Assembly (NCBI RefSeq): GCF_943181415.1
Contig: NZ_CALPBZ010000002.1
Span: forward strand, 496,001-560,000
Source: Microbacterium sp. Marseille-Q6648
GTDB taxonomy: Bacteria > Actinomycetota > Actinomycetes > Actinomycetales > Microbacteriaceae
Direction of reading: 5' to 3'
DNA: 64,000 nt
A program made the position numbers and the translations under genes. Below the pieces are notes generated by a model. It had not been told where the DNA came from, ran no database searches, and saw only the letters and a program-made list of their open reading frames with translations. Of this stretch, positions 16,721 to 24,713 are shown piece by piece (position 1 is the stretch's first letter; each line of letters begins with the position of its first letter).

Positions 16721-17965
16721 ATGACCGCTTCCCCCGATTTCCCCGCCGACTTCCTGTGGGGTGTGGCCACCGCCGGGCACCAGAACGAGGGCGACAACGT
16801 CGACAGCGACACCTGGTTCCTCGAGAACGTCACGCCGACCGTCTTCCAGGAGCGCTCGGGGAGGGCCGCCAACGGCTGGGAGCTGTGGGAGTCCGACCTC
16901 GACCTCGTGGCCGGCATGAACCTCACCGCCTACCGCTTCTCGGTCGAGTGGGCGCGCATCGAGCCGTCGGAAGGCGAGTTCTCGGACGAGGCGCTCGCGC
17001 ACTACGAAGCCGTGGTCGACGGATGCCTCGCGCGCGGGCTCGCGCCGATCGTGACCTTCAACCACTTCACCTCTCCCCACTGGTTCGCGGCCAAGGGCGC
17101 ATGGCTGAACGACGCCGCCCCCGAGTTGTTCGCCCGCTACTGCGGCGCGGTCATGGATCGCGTCGGCGACCGCATCCGACTCGCGGTCACCTTCAACGAG
17201 CCCGACCTTCCCGAGATGCTCACGTGGGCCCACCTGCCCGAGTTCGTCGTGGAGCTGGAGCGTCGCACGCTGCAGGCCGCGAGCGAGGCGGCGGGGGTCG
17301 AGCGGTACCGCGCCGGCAACGTCATGCTGCGCGAGGACTTCGCCGGCATGCGGGCGGGCATGACCGCGGCGCACGTGGCAGGGAAGGCCGCGATCAAGCA
17401 ACGCCGCCCCGAGCTGCCCGTCGGACTGTCGCTGGCGATGTGCGATGACGTCGCGATCGACGGCGGCGAGGAGCTCCGCGATCGCAAGCGCGCCGAGGTC
17501 TACGACTACTGGCTCCGCCTCGCCGCCGACGACGACTTCGTCGGCGTCCAGAACTACGAGCGCCTCACCTACGGCCCCGACGGCCTGGTCGACGCTCCCG
17601 CGGGCGCGGTCCTCAACGGCATGGGCACGCCCGTCGACCCGGATTCACTGCGCGGCGCCGTCGTGTACGCCCACCAGGTCAGCGGGGTTCCGATCCTCGT
17701 GAGCGAGCACGGGGTCAGCACGCCGGACGACAGCATCCGCGCCGCCTTCATCGAACCGTCCCTGGACGCCTTGGCCGAGGCGATCGCCGCCGGGGTCCCC
17801 GTGATCGGGTACTGCCACTGGACGCTGATGGACAACTTCGAGTGGATCTTCGGCTACGGGCCGAAGCTCGGGCTGCACGAGGTCGACCGCGAGACCTTCG
17901 CGCGCACGCCGAAGCCGAGCGCGGGGGTGTACGCCGAGTACGTGCGCCGCGCCCGCCGGATCTGA
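16721..17965 (+). CDS. GH1 beta-glucosidase-like glycoside hydrolase
   Basis: 414 residues, a (beta/alpha)8 GH1 enzyme on the short side. The N-terminal FLWGVATAGHQ motif, acid/base TFNEP (Glu160) and nucleophile SEHG (Glu329; most family members have TENG) are all present, as is the C-terminal HWTLMDNFEW. No signal peptide, so it acts on imported glycosides. RBS AGAGAGGACC precedes the ATG. After rhamnose removal from rutin-type glycosides, the remaining beta-glucoside (for example isoquercitrin) would be its substrate; direct release of the disaccharide by a diglycosidase is also conceivable. It diverges from the importer operon and shares its operator. Confidence 0.9.
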   Translation: MTASPDFPADFLWGVATAGHQNEGDNVDSDTWFLENVTPTVFQERSGRAANGWELWESDLDLVAGMNLTAYRFSVEWARIEPSEGEFSDEALAHYEAVVDGCLARGLAPIVTFNHFTSPHWFAAKGAWLNDAAPELFARYCGAVMDRVGDRIRLAVTFNEPDLPEMLTWAHLPEFVVELERRTLQAASEAAGVERYRAGNVMLREDFAGMRAGMTAAHVAGKAAIKQRRPELPVGLSLAMCDDVAIDGGEELRDRKRAEVYDYWLRLAADDDFVGVQNYERLTYGPDGLVDAPAGAVLNGMGTPVDPDSLRGAVVYAHQVSGVPILVSEHGVSTPDDSIRAAFIEPSLDALAEAIAAGVPVIGYCHWTLMDNFEWIFGYGPKLGLHEVDRETFARTPKPSAGVYAEYVRRARRI

Positions 17966-18034
17966 GCCGCGACCGCCGATCTGAGCCGCGCCGGCGGGAT
18001 CGGAGCCGCGCCGGCCAACTCACCCACTCGCCCC

Positions 18035-18107
18035 GGGGCCGCGTGCGCACGTGCCCCTCGCGTGCGGGGGATTCACGCACGCGAGGGGCGCGTGCGCACG
18101 GGGCCCC
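18035..18107. repeat. paired CGTGCGCACG element 1 (long inverted repeat)
   Basis: Palindromes CGTGCGCACG at 18042-18051 and 18091-18100, starts 49 bp apart. Here the whole unit is one hairpin: 32-nt arms (18035-18066 and 18076-18107, two mismatches) around a 9-nt loop, with the inner 13 bp perfect. It lies between the convergent GH1 and pcaC genes, so it could end transcription from both sides, though no T-run follows. Confidence 0.85.
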
Positions 18108-18149
18108 TCTACGCTCGCGGGGTTGACCGCCCCGCTCGGCGGGTGCGGG

Positions 18150-18560
18150 TCAGGCCTCGCCGTAGACGTCGTTCGCGATGCGGAAGGCGGTGTTGGCCGC
18201 GGGCACGCCGCAGTAGACCGCGGACTGCAGGATGACCTCGCGCACCTCGTCGACGGTGAGGCCGTTGCGCAGGGCCGCGCGCAGGTGCATCGCCAGCTCC
18301 TCATGGTGGCCCAGGGCGATGAGCGCCGTCAGCACGGCGACCGAGCGCTCGCGCCGGGCGAGCCCGGGACGCGACCAGATGTCGCCCCACGCATAGCGCG
18401 TGATCAGGTCCTGGAAGTCGGCCGTGAGCTCGGTCGTCCCGGCGCCGGCGCGGTCGACGTGCGCGTCGCCCAGCACCTCGCGACGCACGCCCATCCCCTG
18501 CGTGTAGCGCTCCCCGTCGGTGAGGCCCTCGCCGTGCGGGCGGGCGGTGGATTCCGGCAT
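18150..18560 (-). CDS. pcaC: 4-carboxymuconolactone decarboxylase
   Basis: 136 residues, matching the usual stand-alone PcaC length. The family sequence is plain: GMGVRREVLGDAHVDRA near the start, DLITRYAWGDIWSRPGL in the middle, and the CMD core RSVAVLTALIALGHHEELAMH. It converts 4-carboxymuconolactone to 3-oxoadipate enol-lactone. It is the last gene of the pcaHGBDC operon, 2 bp after pcaD. In many actinobacteria PcaD and PcaC are fused as PcaL; here they are separate. Confidence 0.95.
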   Translation of the reverse strand: MPESTARPHGEGLTDGERYTQGMGVRREVLGDAHVDRAGAGTTELTADFQDLITRYAWGDIWSRPGLARRERSVAVLTALIALGHHEELAMHLRAALRNGLTVDEVREVILQSAVYCGVPAANTAFRIANDVYGEA

Positions 18561-18562
18561 CG

Positions 18563-19336
18563 TCAGTCCTCCAGGTCATCCAGAAAGCGCCGGACCGCGG
18601 CGGCGGTCGCAGCGGGGCCCTCGGCCGGCGGGAGATGCGCGACTCCCGCGAGCATCTCGGAGCGGCCGTCCGCGACGCCCGCGGCGATCTCGTCGGCCTT
18701 GGCCTGCGGCGCGACGGCGTCGTGCTCGCCCCACAGCGCCAGGAGCGGCATCCGGATCTCGCCCAGTCGCGCGCGCACGTCGTAGTCCGCGAGCGCTTCG
18801 CAGCAGCGGGCGTAGCTCTCGGCGTCGGCGTCGCGCAGGGCATGAAGCAGACGCCCCGACAGCTCGGGCTCGCGCTCGATCGACCCGGGTGCGAACCACC
18901 GCGTCGCCGACGGCACGATGAGCGCCGACGTCGACTGCTCGCGCACGAGCGTCGCGCGGTCATTCCAGGCCGACGGCTCGCCCAGCTGAGCGCCGGAGGC
19001 GACGATGACGACCGCGCGGACGAGGTCCGGATGCCGCAGCGCGAGCTCGAGGCCGGTGGCGCCGCCGAGCGACACACCCGCGTAGAGCACGGACGTCTCG
19101 CCGAGGTCGCGCACCGCGAGGGCGACGGCGTCGGCGAGGTCGGCGACACCGAAGGGCTCGGATGCCGGTGCTGACGCGCCGTGCCCGGGCAGGTCCCACG
19201 CGGTCACACGGCAGCGCTCGGCGAGCAGCGGCATGGCGTTCTGCCACAGGATCGTCGACGTGCCGAGGGACGGCCCGAGGACGAGGAGCGGCGCACCGTC
19301 GGGTCCGACCGGATCGGTGAGGGTGAGGCGGATCAT
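18563..19336 (-). CDS. pcaD: 3-oxoadipate enol-lactonase
   Basis: 257 residues, an alpha/beta hydrolase. The oxyanion region is GPSLGTS (21-27), the nucleophile elbow GVSLGG carries Ser89, the acid is in LWGEHDAV and the His in GVAHLPP. It hydrolyses 3-oxoadipate enol-lactone to 3-oxoadipate, the last ring-derived step before the thiolase pathway. The ATG overlaps the pcaB stop as ATGA. No 3-oxoadipate CoA-transferase or thiolase genes (pcaIJF) are in the window. Confidence 0.95.
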   Translation of the reverse strand: MIRLTLTDPVGPDGAPLLVLGPSLGTSTILWQNAMPLLAERCRVTAWDLPGHGASAPASEPFGVADLADAVALAVRDLGETSVLYAGVSLGGATGLELALRHPDLVRAVVIVASGAQLGEPSAWNDRATLVREQSTSALIVPSATRWFAPGSIEREPELSGRLLHALRDADAESYARCCEALADYDVRARLGEIRMPLLALWGEHDAVAPQAKADEIAAGVADGRSEMLAGVAHLPPAEGPAATAAAVRRFLDDLED

Positions 19337-20997
19337 GCCGTCTGCTCCGGCGCGGGCGGCGCCGCGTCGGGCGAGGGCGGCGCGTCGGACGAGAGGGCCC
19401 CTGCGTCGGGCGAGGGCGGCGCGGCGTCGGGCGAGAGGGCCCCGGCGTCCGGCGCCGGACGGCCGGTGTCCGGCACAAGGGCGTCGGCGGGCGGCGCGGG
19501 AGGGCCGGTGTCCGGCACGATGCGGTCGACGAGCACGCCGGCGAGCCCCGTGTACGAGGCGGGATCGAGCAGGTCGGCCTGGTCGAGGTCATCCAGCCCC
19601 GGCTCGGCGCGAAGCAGATCGGCGAGGCTCCCGCCATCGGCGGCTTCGCCCAGGATCGCTGCGAGCCGGTCGCCGCCGATCCGCGGGGCGAGCACGGCCG
19701 CCAGCCGCTCGGCGACGATGAGCCCGCCGGTGGCGGCGAGGTTCCGTGCGACGGCATTCGTGTCGATACGCAGGCCCGCCGCGATCCGCGCGGCGGTGGC
19801 GGACGCCCCGAGCGCGAGTCGAAGCAGCTCCCGCAGCGCCGGCCACTCGGCGTGCCAGGCGCCGTCGGGCCTTTCGTCGACGGCGAGCGCGGCGGCGGTG
19901 TGCAGGGTGGCACCCAGATGGGGTGCGCGGATCGCGGCGGAGCGGACGAGCACGGATGCCGCGGGGTTCTGCTTCTGCGGCATCGCCGACGACCCGCCGG
20001 CGAACCCCTCGGCGAGTTCGCCGATCTCGGTGCGCGAGAGGGTGGCGACGTCGGCAGCGAGGACGCCGAGCACGTCGGTCGCCTGCACGAGCGCGTCGCC
20101 CAGCTCGGTGACCGGCCATCTCGTGGTGTGCCACGGCGCCTCGGGCGCGGCGAGCCCGAGTTCGGCGGCGAACAGACCCGGAAGTCGCGTCGCGACCTGT
20201 CCGGCCACCGCGGCACCGAGCTCGTGCTCGGCGGTGTGGACGAAGGCGGCCAGCGTTCCCGCGGCTCCGCCGAGCTGTGCGGGAAGACCTGCGACGGCGC
20301 CGGCGAGGCGATGGCGAGCACGACGGATGCCGGCGACCCACGTCGCCGCGCGGAGTCCGACTGTCGTCGGCACGGCGTGCTGCCCGAGGGTGCGGGCGGC
20401 GGCCACCGTGTCGCGCTGGGCGCGCGCGAGCGCGGCGAGATGACTCTCGGCCTCGCTCAGCGATGCCGCGATGCGCGCGCCGGCCTCGCGTGCGACCAGC
20501 ATGAGGGCGGAGTCGAGGATGTCCTGGCTCGTCGCTCCCCGGTGCACCCACGCACGGGCGCGAGTGTCGACGAGGGCGCGCAGCCTCGGGACGAGCGGGA
20601 TCACGGGGTTCCCGCCCGCGACCGCGGCGGCGGCGAGCTCAGCGGGGTCGATGCCGTGCGCACGGCATGCCTCGGTCACCGCGACGGCCGCCTCGGCGGG
20701 CGCGGCGCCGGTCTCGGCCCACGCGCGGACCAGCGCGACCTCCGCCGTCACGAGCGCGTCGAGGACGGCGGTGTCGCTCACGGCGTCGTCGTGTCCCACC
20801 GTGACCGGCGTCAGCAGGCCGACGTCTCGCCTCGTCTCGGAGCTTCCTTGCGCAGCGGCCGCCACGCCACCGGGCGCCGGGTCCGGCATCCGGGCGCCAC
20901 CGGGCGCTGCGTTCGCGACGGCACCGGCCGCCGCGTCCGGCATCCGGGCGCCACCGGGCGCTGAGCCGGCGGAGCGGGACGAAGCGTCAGAAGGCAA
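19333..20997 (-). CDS. pcaB: 3-carboxy-cis,cis-muconate cycloisomerase, with unusual low-complexity tails
   Basis: The frame gives 554 residues. The core begins at VGLLTPVT and contains the fumarase/lyase signature GGSSAMPQKQNP, giving a PcaB of about 440 residues. Both ends are extended. The N-terminus has repeated APGGARMPD units, and the C-terminus has about 55 residues of Pro/Asp/Ala repeats (SPDAGAL, SPDAAPP). The frame opens with TTG at 20997, overlapping pcaG by 11 bp with no good ribosome site, so a GTG nearer the core (before AAAAQGSSETRR) may be the true start. The tails come from DNA repeats and are unlikely to be catalytic. Confidence 0.9.
   Translation of the reverse strand: MPSDASSRSAGSAPGGARMPDAAAGAVANAAPGGARMPDPAPGGVAAAAQGSSETRRDVGLLTPVTVGHDDAVSDTAVLDALVTAEVALVRAWAETGAAPAEAAVAVTEACRAHGIDPAELAAAAVAGGNPVIPLVPRLRALVDTRARAWVHRGATSQDILDSALMLVAREAGARIAASLSEAESHLAALARAQRDTVAAARTLGQHAVPTTVGLRAATWVAGIRRARHRLAGAVAGLPAQLGGAAGTLAAFVHTAEHELGAAVAGQVATRLPGLFAAELGLAAPEAPWHTTRWPVTELGDALVQATDVLGVLAADVATLSRTEIGELAEGFAGGSSAMPQKQNPAASVLVRSAAIRAPHLGATLHTAAALAVDERPDGAWHAEWPALRELLRLALGASATAARIAAGLRIDTNAVARNLAATGGLIVAERLAAVLAPRIGGDRLAAILGEAADGGSLADLLRAEPGLDDLDQADLLDPASYTGLAGVLVDRIVPDTGPPAPPADALVPDTGRPAPDAGALSPDAAPPSPDAGALSSDAPPSPDAAPPAPEQTA
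20881..20963. repeat. 29-bp direct repeat in the 5' part of pcaB
   Basis: A 29-bp sequence beginning GTCCGGCATCCGGGCGCCA occurs at 20881-20909 and 20935-20963, 54 bp apart and so in the same codon phase. On the pcaB strand it encodes the duplicated APGGARMPD segment. Confidence 0.85.
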
Positions 20998-21547
20998 GGA
21001 ACACGGTCTCCTTCTCGCCTTGCAGTCGGATGTCGAAGCGGAGTCCGCCGTCAGGCGTGCGCGATGCGATGAGGCTATCGCGCTCGTCGGGGGTCAGCGA
21101 CGAGAGGAACGGGTCGGCGGCGAGCGCCGCGGCGTCGTCGGGGAGGTAGATGCGGGTGTGCAGCTTGTTCGGGAGTCCGCGCGCGTAGACGATGGCGGCG
21201 ATGAAGGGAGCAGACCCCGGGTGCGCGCCGGGGTTGCGCGTCCAGAACTCCCAGTGCCCCTCGTCGTTCGTGAAGGCGCGGCCGAAGCCGGTGAAGGTGT
21301 GGTCGTCGCGGCGGAACGATCCGCGTCCGCGCGGCACCGAGCCGTCGGCGTCCGGCGTCCAGATCTCGATGAACGCGTCGGGGATCGGGTGCCCGTTGCC
21401 GTCGAAGACGCGGCCCTCCAGGATGATCGCGCCCGGCGAGTGCGGGAAGGCGACCTCGTGCATCTTCGGGTACTCGACCCCGTAGGCGAAGAACGGACCC
21501 ACGGTCTGGCCCGGGGTGGGTGCGTGGGTCTTGGGGGGAACGCTCAT
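20987..21547 (-). CDS. pcaG: protocatechuate 3,4-dioxygenase alpha subunit
   Basis: 186 residues. It opens with TPGQTVGPFFAYG, the standard PcaG start, and has the intradiol-dioxygenase fold (GRVFDGNGHPIPDAFIEIW, then IYVAR-type strands) but not the Fe-binding Tyr/His set, which belongs to the beta subunit. The ATG at 21547 overlaps the pcaH stop; longer frames upstream run through pcaH and are rejected. With PcaH it cleaves protocatechuate to 3-carboxy-cis,cis-muconate. Confidence 0.95.
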   Translation of the reverse strand: MSVPPKTHAPTPGQTVGPFFAYGVEYPKMHEVAFPHSPGAIILEGRVFDGNGHPIPDAFIEIWTPDADGSVPRGRGSFRRDDHTFTGFGRAFTNDEGHWEFWTRNPGAHPGSAPFIAAIVYARGLPNKLHTRIYLPDDAAALAADPFLSSLTPDERDSLIASRTPDGGLRFDIRLQGEKETVFLAF

Positions 21548-22359
21548 GCGTGGTCGTCCTCCTGCTCGAACCAGGTCGCGTCGGGTCCGTCGACCACGAT
21601 GTCGAACCGGTAGCCCATCGAGAACTCGGGCACGGTCAGATCGTGGTCGTAGACGCCGATGAGGCGGTCGCGGTCTTTCTGGCTGCGGATGGTGTTGTAG
21701 ATGGGATCGAGGGGGAACAGTGGGTCGCCGGGGAAGTACATCTGGGTGACGAGTCGCTGGGTGAAGGACGAGCCGAAGACCGAGAAGTGGATGTGGGCGG
21801 GGCGCCACGCGTTGACGTGGTTCTTCCACGGGTAGGCGCCGGGCTTGATCGTGGTGAACGAGTAGTGCCCCCGGTCGTCGGTGATGGCGCGGCCGGCGCC
21901 GGTGAAGTTGGGGTCGAGCGGGGCCGGATGCTGGTCGCGCTGGTGGATGTACCGGCCGGCGGCGTTTGCCTGCCACAGCTCGATGAGCTGGTTGCGAAGG
22001 GGGCGGCCCCAGGAGTCGCGCAGGGTGCCGCTGACCGTGATGCGCTCGCCCTGCGGCTCGCCGGAGTGCTGCAGAGTGAGGTCGGACTCGATCGCGGCCA
22101 CGTCCCGCTGCCCGAACGCGGGCGAGAACAGCTCGATCGTCTCGGGGTCGACGAGTTTGGGGTTCTTCGTGGGGTGGCGAAGGATGCTGGAGCGGTACGG
22201 CGGGAAGTCGTACAGCGTCGCCGGCACCGGCTCGCCGGCGGCGAGGCGGCGCTCGGCGTCGGCGTGCACCGCGATGATCTCGGCGGTGATCTCGTCCTGC
22301 GAAAGCTGGTCGGGTGAGGCGAGCAGGGTTTCGGGCGCCGCCGCAGTCGGCATGTCCAT
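21544..22359 (-). CDS. pcaH: protocatechuate 3,4-dioxygenase beta subunit
   Basis: About 271 residues, the Fe(III)-binding subunit. Ligands are recognisable as the Tyr in GRYIHQRD, the Tyr in PGAYPWKNH and the HIH pair in WRPAHIHFS. The N-terminal part has FPPYRSSILRHPTK, the usual beta-subunit segment. The ATG at 22359 has GGAG six bases upstream; the longer frame to 22437 would read through repeat element 2. It is the first gene of pcaHGBDC and diverges from the IclR regulator. Confidence 0.95.
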   Translation of the reverse strand: MDMPTAAAPETLLASPDQLSQDEITAEIIAVHADAERRLAAGEPVPATLYDFPPYRSSILRHPTKNPKLVDPETIELFSPAFGQRDVAAIESDLTLQHSGEPQGERITVSGTLRDSWGRPLRNQLIELWQANAAGRYIHQRDQHPAPLDPNFTGAGRAITDDRGHYSFTTIKPGAYPWKNHVNAWRPAHIHFSVFGSSFTQRLVTQMYFPGDPLFPLDPIYNTIRSQKDRDRLIGVYDHDLTVPEFSMGYRFDIVVDGPDATWFEQEDDHA

Positions 22360-22402
22360 ATCGGTCTCCTTCGACGCGGTGTCGTGAACCACTTCCGGGC
22401 CG

Positions 22403-22461
22403 CGTGCGCACGTCGCCCCCGCGTGCGTGGTTTCCACGCACGGCGGGGGTGCGTGCGCACG
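22403..22461. repeat. paired CGTGCGCACG element 2
   Basis: Palindromes at 22403-22412 and 22452-22461, starts 49 bp apart. Between them is a G/C-rich inverted repeat around GTGCGTGG-TTT-CCACGCAC. It lies between the divergent pcaH and IclR genes, so it cannot simply be a terminator. Confidence 0.85.
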
Positions 22462-22519
22462 CGCCCCGGCACAGGTGTGGGTATCGTCTCGCGTGAGGGC
22501 GGCGGGTGGCGGGGGCCAT

Positions 22520-22537
22520 CCCGCTCAATGGGAATCC
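22520..22537. promoter_or_regulatory. predicted PcaR/PobR-type operator A
   Basis: CCCGCTCAATGGGAATCC. It matches 15 of 18 bases of the motif before pobA (23323). It overlaps the -35 position of a promoter whose -10 (CAGGAT, 22552-22557) is 6 bases before the GTG at 22564, which would suit autorepression of the regulator. Confidence 0.55.
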
Positions 22538-22563
22538 GACTCGCGTCGTGCCAGGATGCTGTC

Positions 22564-23316
22564 GTGGCGAACTCCCCCTCCGGCGACTCGGTGACCGAGC
22601 GGTTCGTGCGCGTCCTCGAGACCTTCACCCCGACGCGCACGGCGCAGACCGCCGCCGAGATCGGCCGCCGGGCCGGGCTCCCGTCGTCCTCGGCCCACCG
22701 GATCGTAGGCGAACTCATTGACTCCGGTCTCCTGGAGCGCGACGACGATCGCCGCATCCGCATCGGCATGCGCCTGTGGGAGCTGGCGACCCGCTCGTCC
22801 CACGCCCTCCGTCTCCGCCAGGCCGCATTGCCGTTCATGGAGCGCGTGCAGGCCCGCGTGCGCGAGCACACGCAGCTGGCGATCCTCGAGCAGGATGAAG
22901 CGCTCTTCCTCGAGAGGCTCAGCGGACCGGCATCCGGATCGAACGTCACCCGCGTCGCCGGGCGGCTCCCGCTGCACGCGTCGTCGTCGGGGCTCGTGCT
23001 GCTCGCCTTCGCCGACCGCGCGCTGCAGGAGCGGGTCCTCGCCGCACCCCTGCGCGCCCTCACGCGTTCGACGCCCACCGATCCGGCCGGCCTTCGCCGC
23101 AAAATCGACGAGGTCCGCACCCTCGGCCACGCCATCGCTCCCGGGTACATCGAAGAGGTGTCGACCGGCATCGCCGTGCCCGTGCACGACGAGACCGGCG
23201 CGACCGTGGCGGCGCTGTCGGTCGTTCTCCCGCGCGACGCGCAGACCGACTACGCCCTCGTCGAGCTGTACCGCGCGGCGCGGGACATCGAGCGCGCGAT
23301 GGGCTACCGCCGCTGA
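22564..23316 (+). CDS. IclR-family regulator of the pca/pob genes
   Basis: About 250 residues: winged HTH (TAAEIGRRAGLPSSSAHRIV, about residues 25-44) and IclR effector domain (LPLHASSSGLVLLAF; IAVPVHDETGATVAALSV). GTG at 22564 is chosen over the in-frame ATG at 22528 because the latter would place the operator inside the gene, and CAGGAT sits 6 bases before the GTG. It lies between the divergent pcaH operon and pobA, as PcaR, PcaU and PobR regulators do. It probably binds the AATGRGAATCC motif in both flanking promoters in response to protocatechuate or 4-hydroxybenzoate. Confidence 0.88.
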   Translation: MANSPSGDSVTERFVRVLETFTPTRTAQTAAEIGRRAGLPSSSAHRIVGELIDSGLLERDDDRRIRIGMRLWELATRSSHALRLRQAALPFMERVQARVREHTQLAILEQDEALFLERLSGPASGSNVTRVAGRLPLHASSSGLVLLAFADRALQERVLAAPLRALTRSTPTDPAGLRRKIDEVRTLGHAIAPGYIEEVSTGIAVPVHDETGATVAALSVVLPRDAQTDYALVELYRAARDIERAMGYRR

Positions 23317-23322
23317 CGACAG

Positions 23323-23340
23323 CCCGTTGAATGAGAATCC
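23323..23340. promoter_or_regulatory. predicted PcaR/PobR-type operator B (pobA)
   Basis: CCCGTTGAATGAGAATCC, 76-59 bp before the pobA ATG. A -10-like CAGGAT lies at 23367-23372, so this site is upstream of the expected -35 and fits activation. Confidence 0.55.
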
Positions 23341-23398
23341 TTCGACGGATGCCGTGTCCGCCGGTCCAGGATGAGACGCCCCCGTCGAAGGAGACGTC

Positions 23399-24577
23399 AT
23401 GACCACCACCGTCCGCACCCGCGTCGCGATCGTCGGCGCCGGTCCCGCCGGCCTGCTGCTGTCGCACCTGCTCGCCGAAGCCGGCATCGAGTCGATCGTC
23501 GTCGATCAGCGCACGCGCGACGAGATCGAGAGCACCATCCGCGCCGGCATCCTGGAGCAGGGGACCGTGGATCTTCTCGCGCAGATCCCGGGCTCGCGCG
23601 TGCACACGGTGGGCACCCGGCACGACGGCATCGAGCTGCGCTTCGACGGGCACGGGCACCGCATCGACTTCCCCGGGCTGGTCGGCAGGAGCGTGTGGCT
23701 GTACCCGCAGCACGAGGCGCTGAAGGACCTCATCGCCGCTCGCCTCGCCGCCGGTCAGGATCTGCGCTTCGGGGTCACGGTCGACCGGGTCGAAGGGGCC
23801 GAGACCGACCGGCCCTCGGTGTTCGCGACAACCGCCGAGGGCGAGGACCTGCAGCTCGAGGCCGACTTCGTCGTGGGTGCCGACGGGTCCCGCTCGAACG
23901 CGCGCGTCGCCGTGGCGGGTTCGCACACCGGCGGGTACTTCCGCGAGTACCCGTTCGCGTGGTTCGGCATCCTGTGCGAGGCGCCCGCGAGCTCGGAGGA
24001 GCTCATCTATTCGAACTCGCCCGACGGGTTCGCCCTCATCAGCCAGCGCTCGGCGACCGTGCAGCGGATGTACTTCCAGTGCGACCCCGACGCCGACCCG
24101 CATGCGCTCAGCGAGGCGGAGATCTGGGACACCCTGCAGAAGCGCGTGCCGGGCACGACGCTGACCGAGGGGCCGATCTTCCAGCGCGACGTGCTGCGGT
24201 TCCGCAGTTTCGTCGCCCACGAGCTGCGCCGCGGACGCGTGGCGATCGTCGGGGATGCCGCGCACACCGTGCCGCCGACCGGCGCCAAGGGCATGAACCT
24301 CGCGGTCGCCGACGTGATCCTCCTGGCGCAGGCTCTCGAGAGCCTGCTCAGTGGCGGAGACGAGCGGCTCATCGAGGGGTGGGCCGAGAAGGCGCTGCGG
24401 CGCATCTGGAAGGCCCAGCACTTCTCGTGGTGGATGACCTCGATGCTGCACGTTGCGCCGGACGCGTCCGACTTCGACCGTCTTCGCCAACTCGGCGAGC
24501 TGCGCTCGGTGGTCGAGTCCGAGGCGGGCCGCACCTACCTCGCCGAGGCGTACACCGGCTGGCCGCTCGAGCCCTGA
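23399..24577 (+). CDS. pobA: 4-hydroxybenzoate 3-monooxygenase
   Basis: 392 residues, the usual PobA length. The FAD-binding GAGPAGLLLSHLL is at 13-25, RAGILEQGTVDLL (44-56) is diagnostic of PobA, the DG motif is GADGSRSNAR, and GDAAHTVPPTGAKGMNLA is the second FAD motif. It makes protocatechuate from 4-hydroxybenzoate with NAD(P)H and O2. The ATG has GAAGGAGACGTC upstream. It feeds the divergent-side pcaHGBDC operon and is probably activated by the adjacent IclR regulator. Confidence 0.97.
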   Translation: MTTTVRTRVAIVGAGPAGLLLSHLLAEAGIESIVVDQRTRDEIESTIRAGILEQGTVDLLAQIPGSRVHTVGTRHDGIELRFDGHGHRIDFPGLVGRSVWLYPQHEALKDLIAARLAAGQDLRFGVTVDRVEGAETDRPSVFATTAEGEDLQLEADFVVGADGSRSNARVAVAGSHTGGYFREYPFAWFGILCEAPASSEELIYSNSPDGFALISQRSATVQRMYFQCDPDADPHALSEAEIWDTLQKRVPGTTLTEGPIFQRDVLRFRSFVAHELRRGRVAIVGDAAHTVPPTGAKGMNLAVADVILLAQALESLLSGGDERLIEGWAEKALRRIWKAQHFSWWMTSMLHVAPDASDFDRLRQLGELRSVVESEAGRTYLAEAYTGWPLEP

Positions 24578-24592
24578 ACCCTCCCGGGGACG

Positions 24593-24651
24593 CGTGCGCA
24601 CGCGGCCCCGGCGTGCGTGATGATCCCGCACGCGGGTGAAACGTGCGCACG
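24593..24651. repeat. paired CGTGCGCACG element 3
   Basis: Palindromes at 24593-24602 and 24642-24651, 49 bp apart, each followed by CGGCCCC. The centre has GCGTGCG and CGCACGC arms. It lies 15 bp after pobA. Confidence 0.85.
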
Positions 24652-24713
24652 CGGCCCCGTCTTACACGGTTCTTAGCCGTGAGGCGTAACGTCAGCCCCG
24701 AAGTGAACGGGGA

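Noticed and set aside
18035-18107. Rho-independent terminator as the sole explanation for the CGTGCGCACG elements
   Set aside because: There is no T-run, and related copies occur between divergent genes (22403-22461) and before genes.
22528-22563. Pca regulator start at ATG 22528
   Set aside because: It would include the operator motif in the gene; GTG 22564 has a -10 box 6 bases upstream and gives a normal IclR length.
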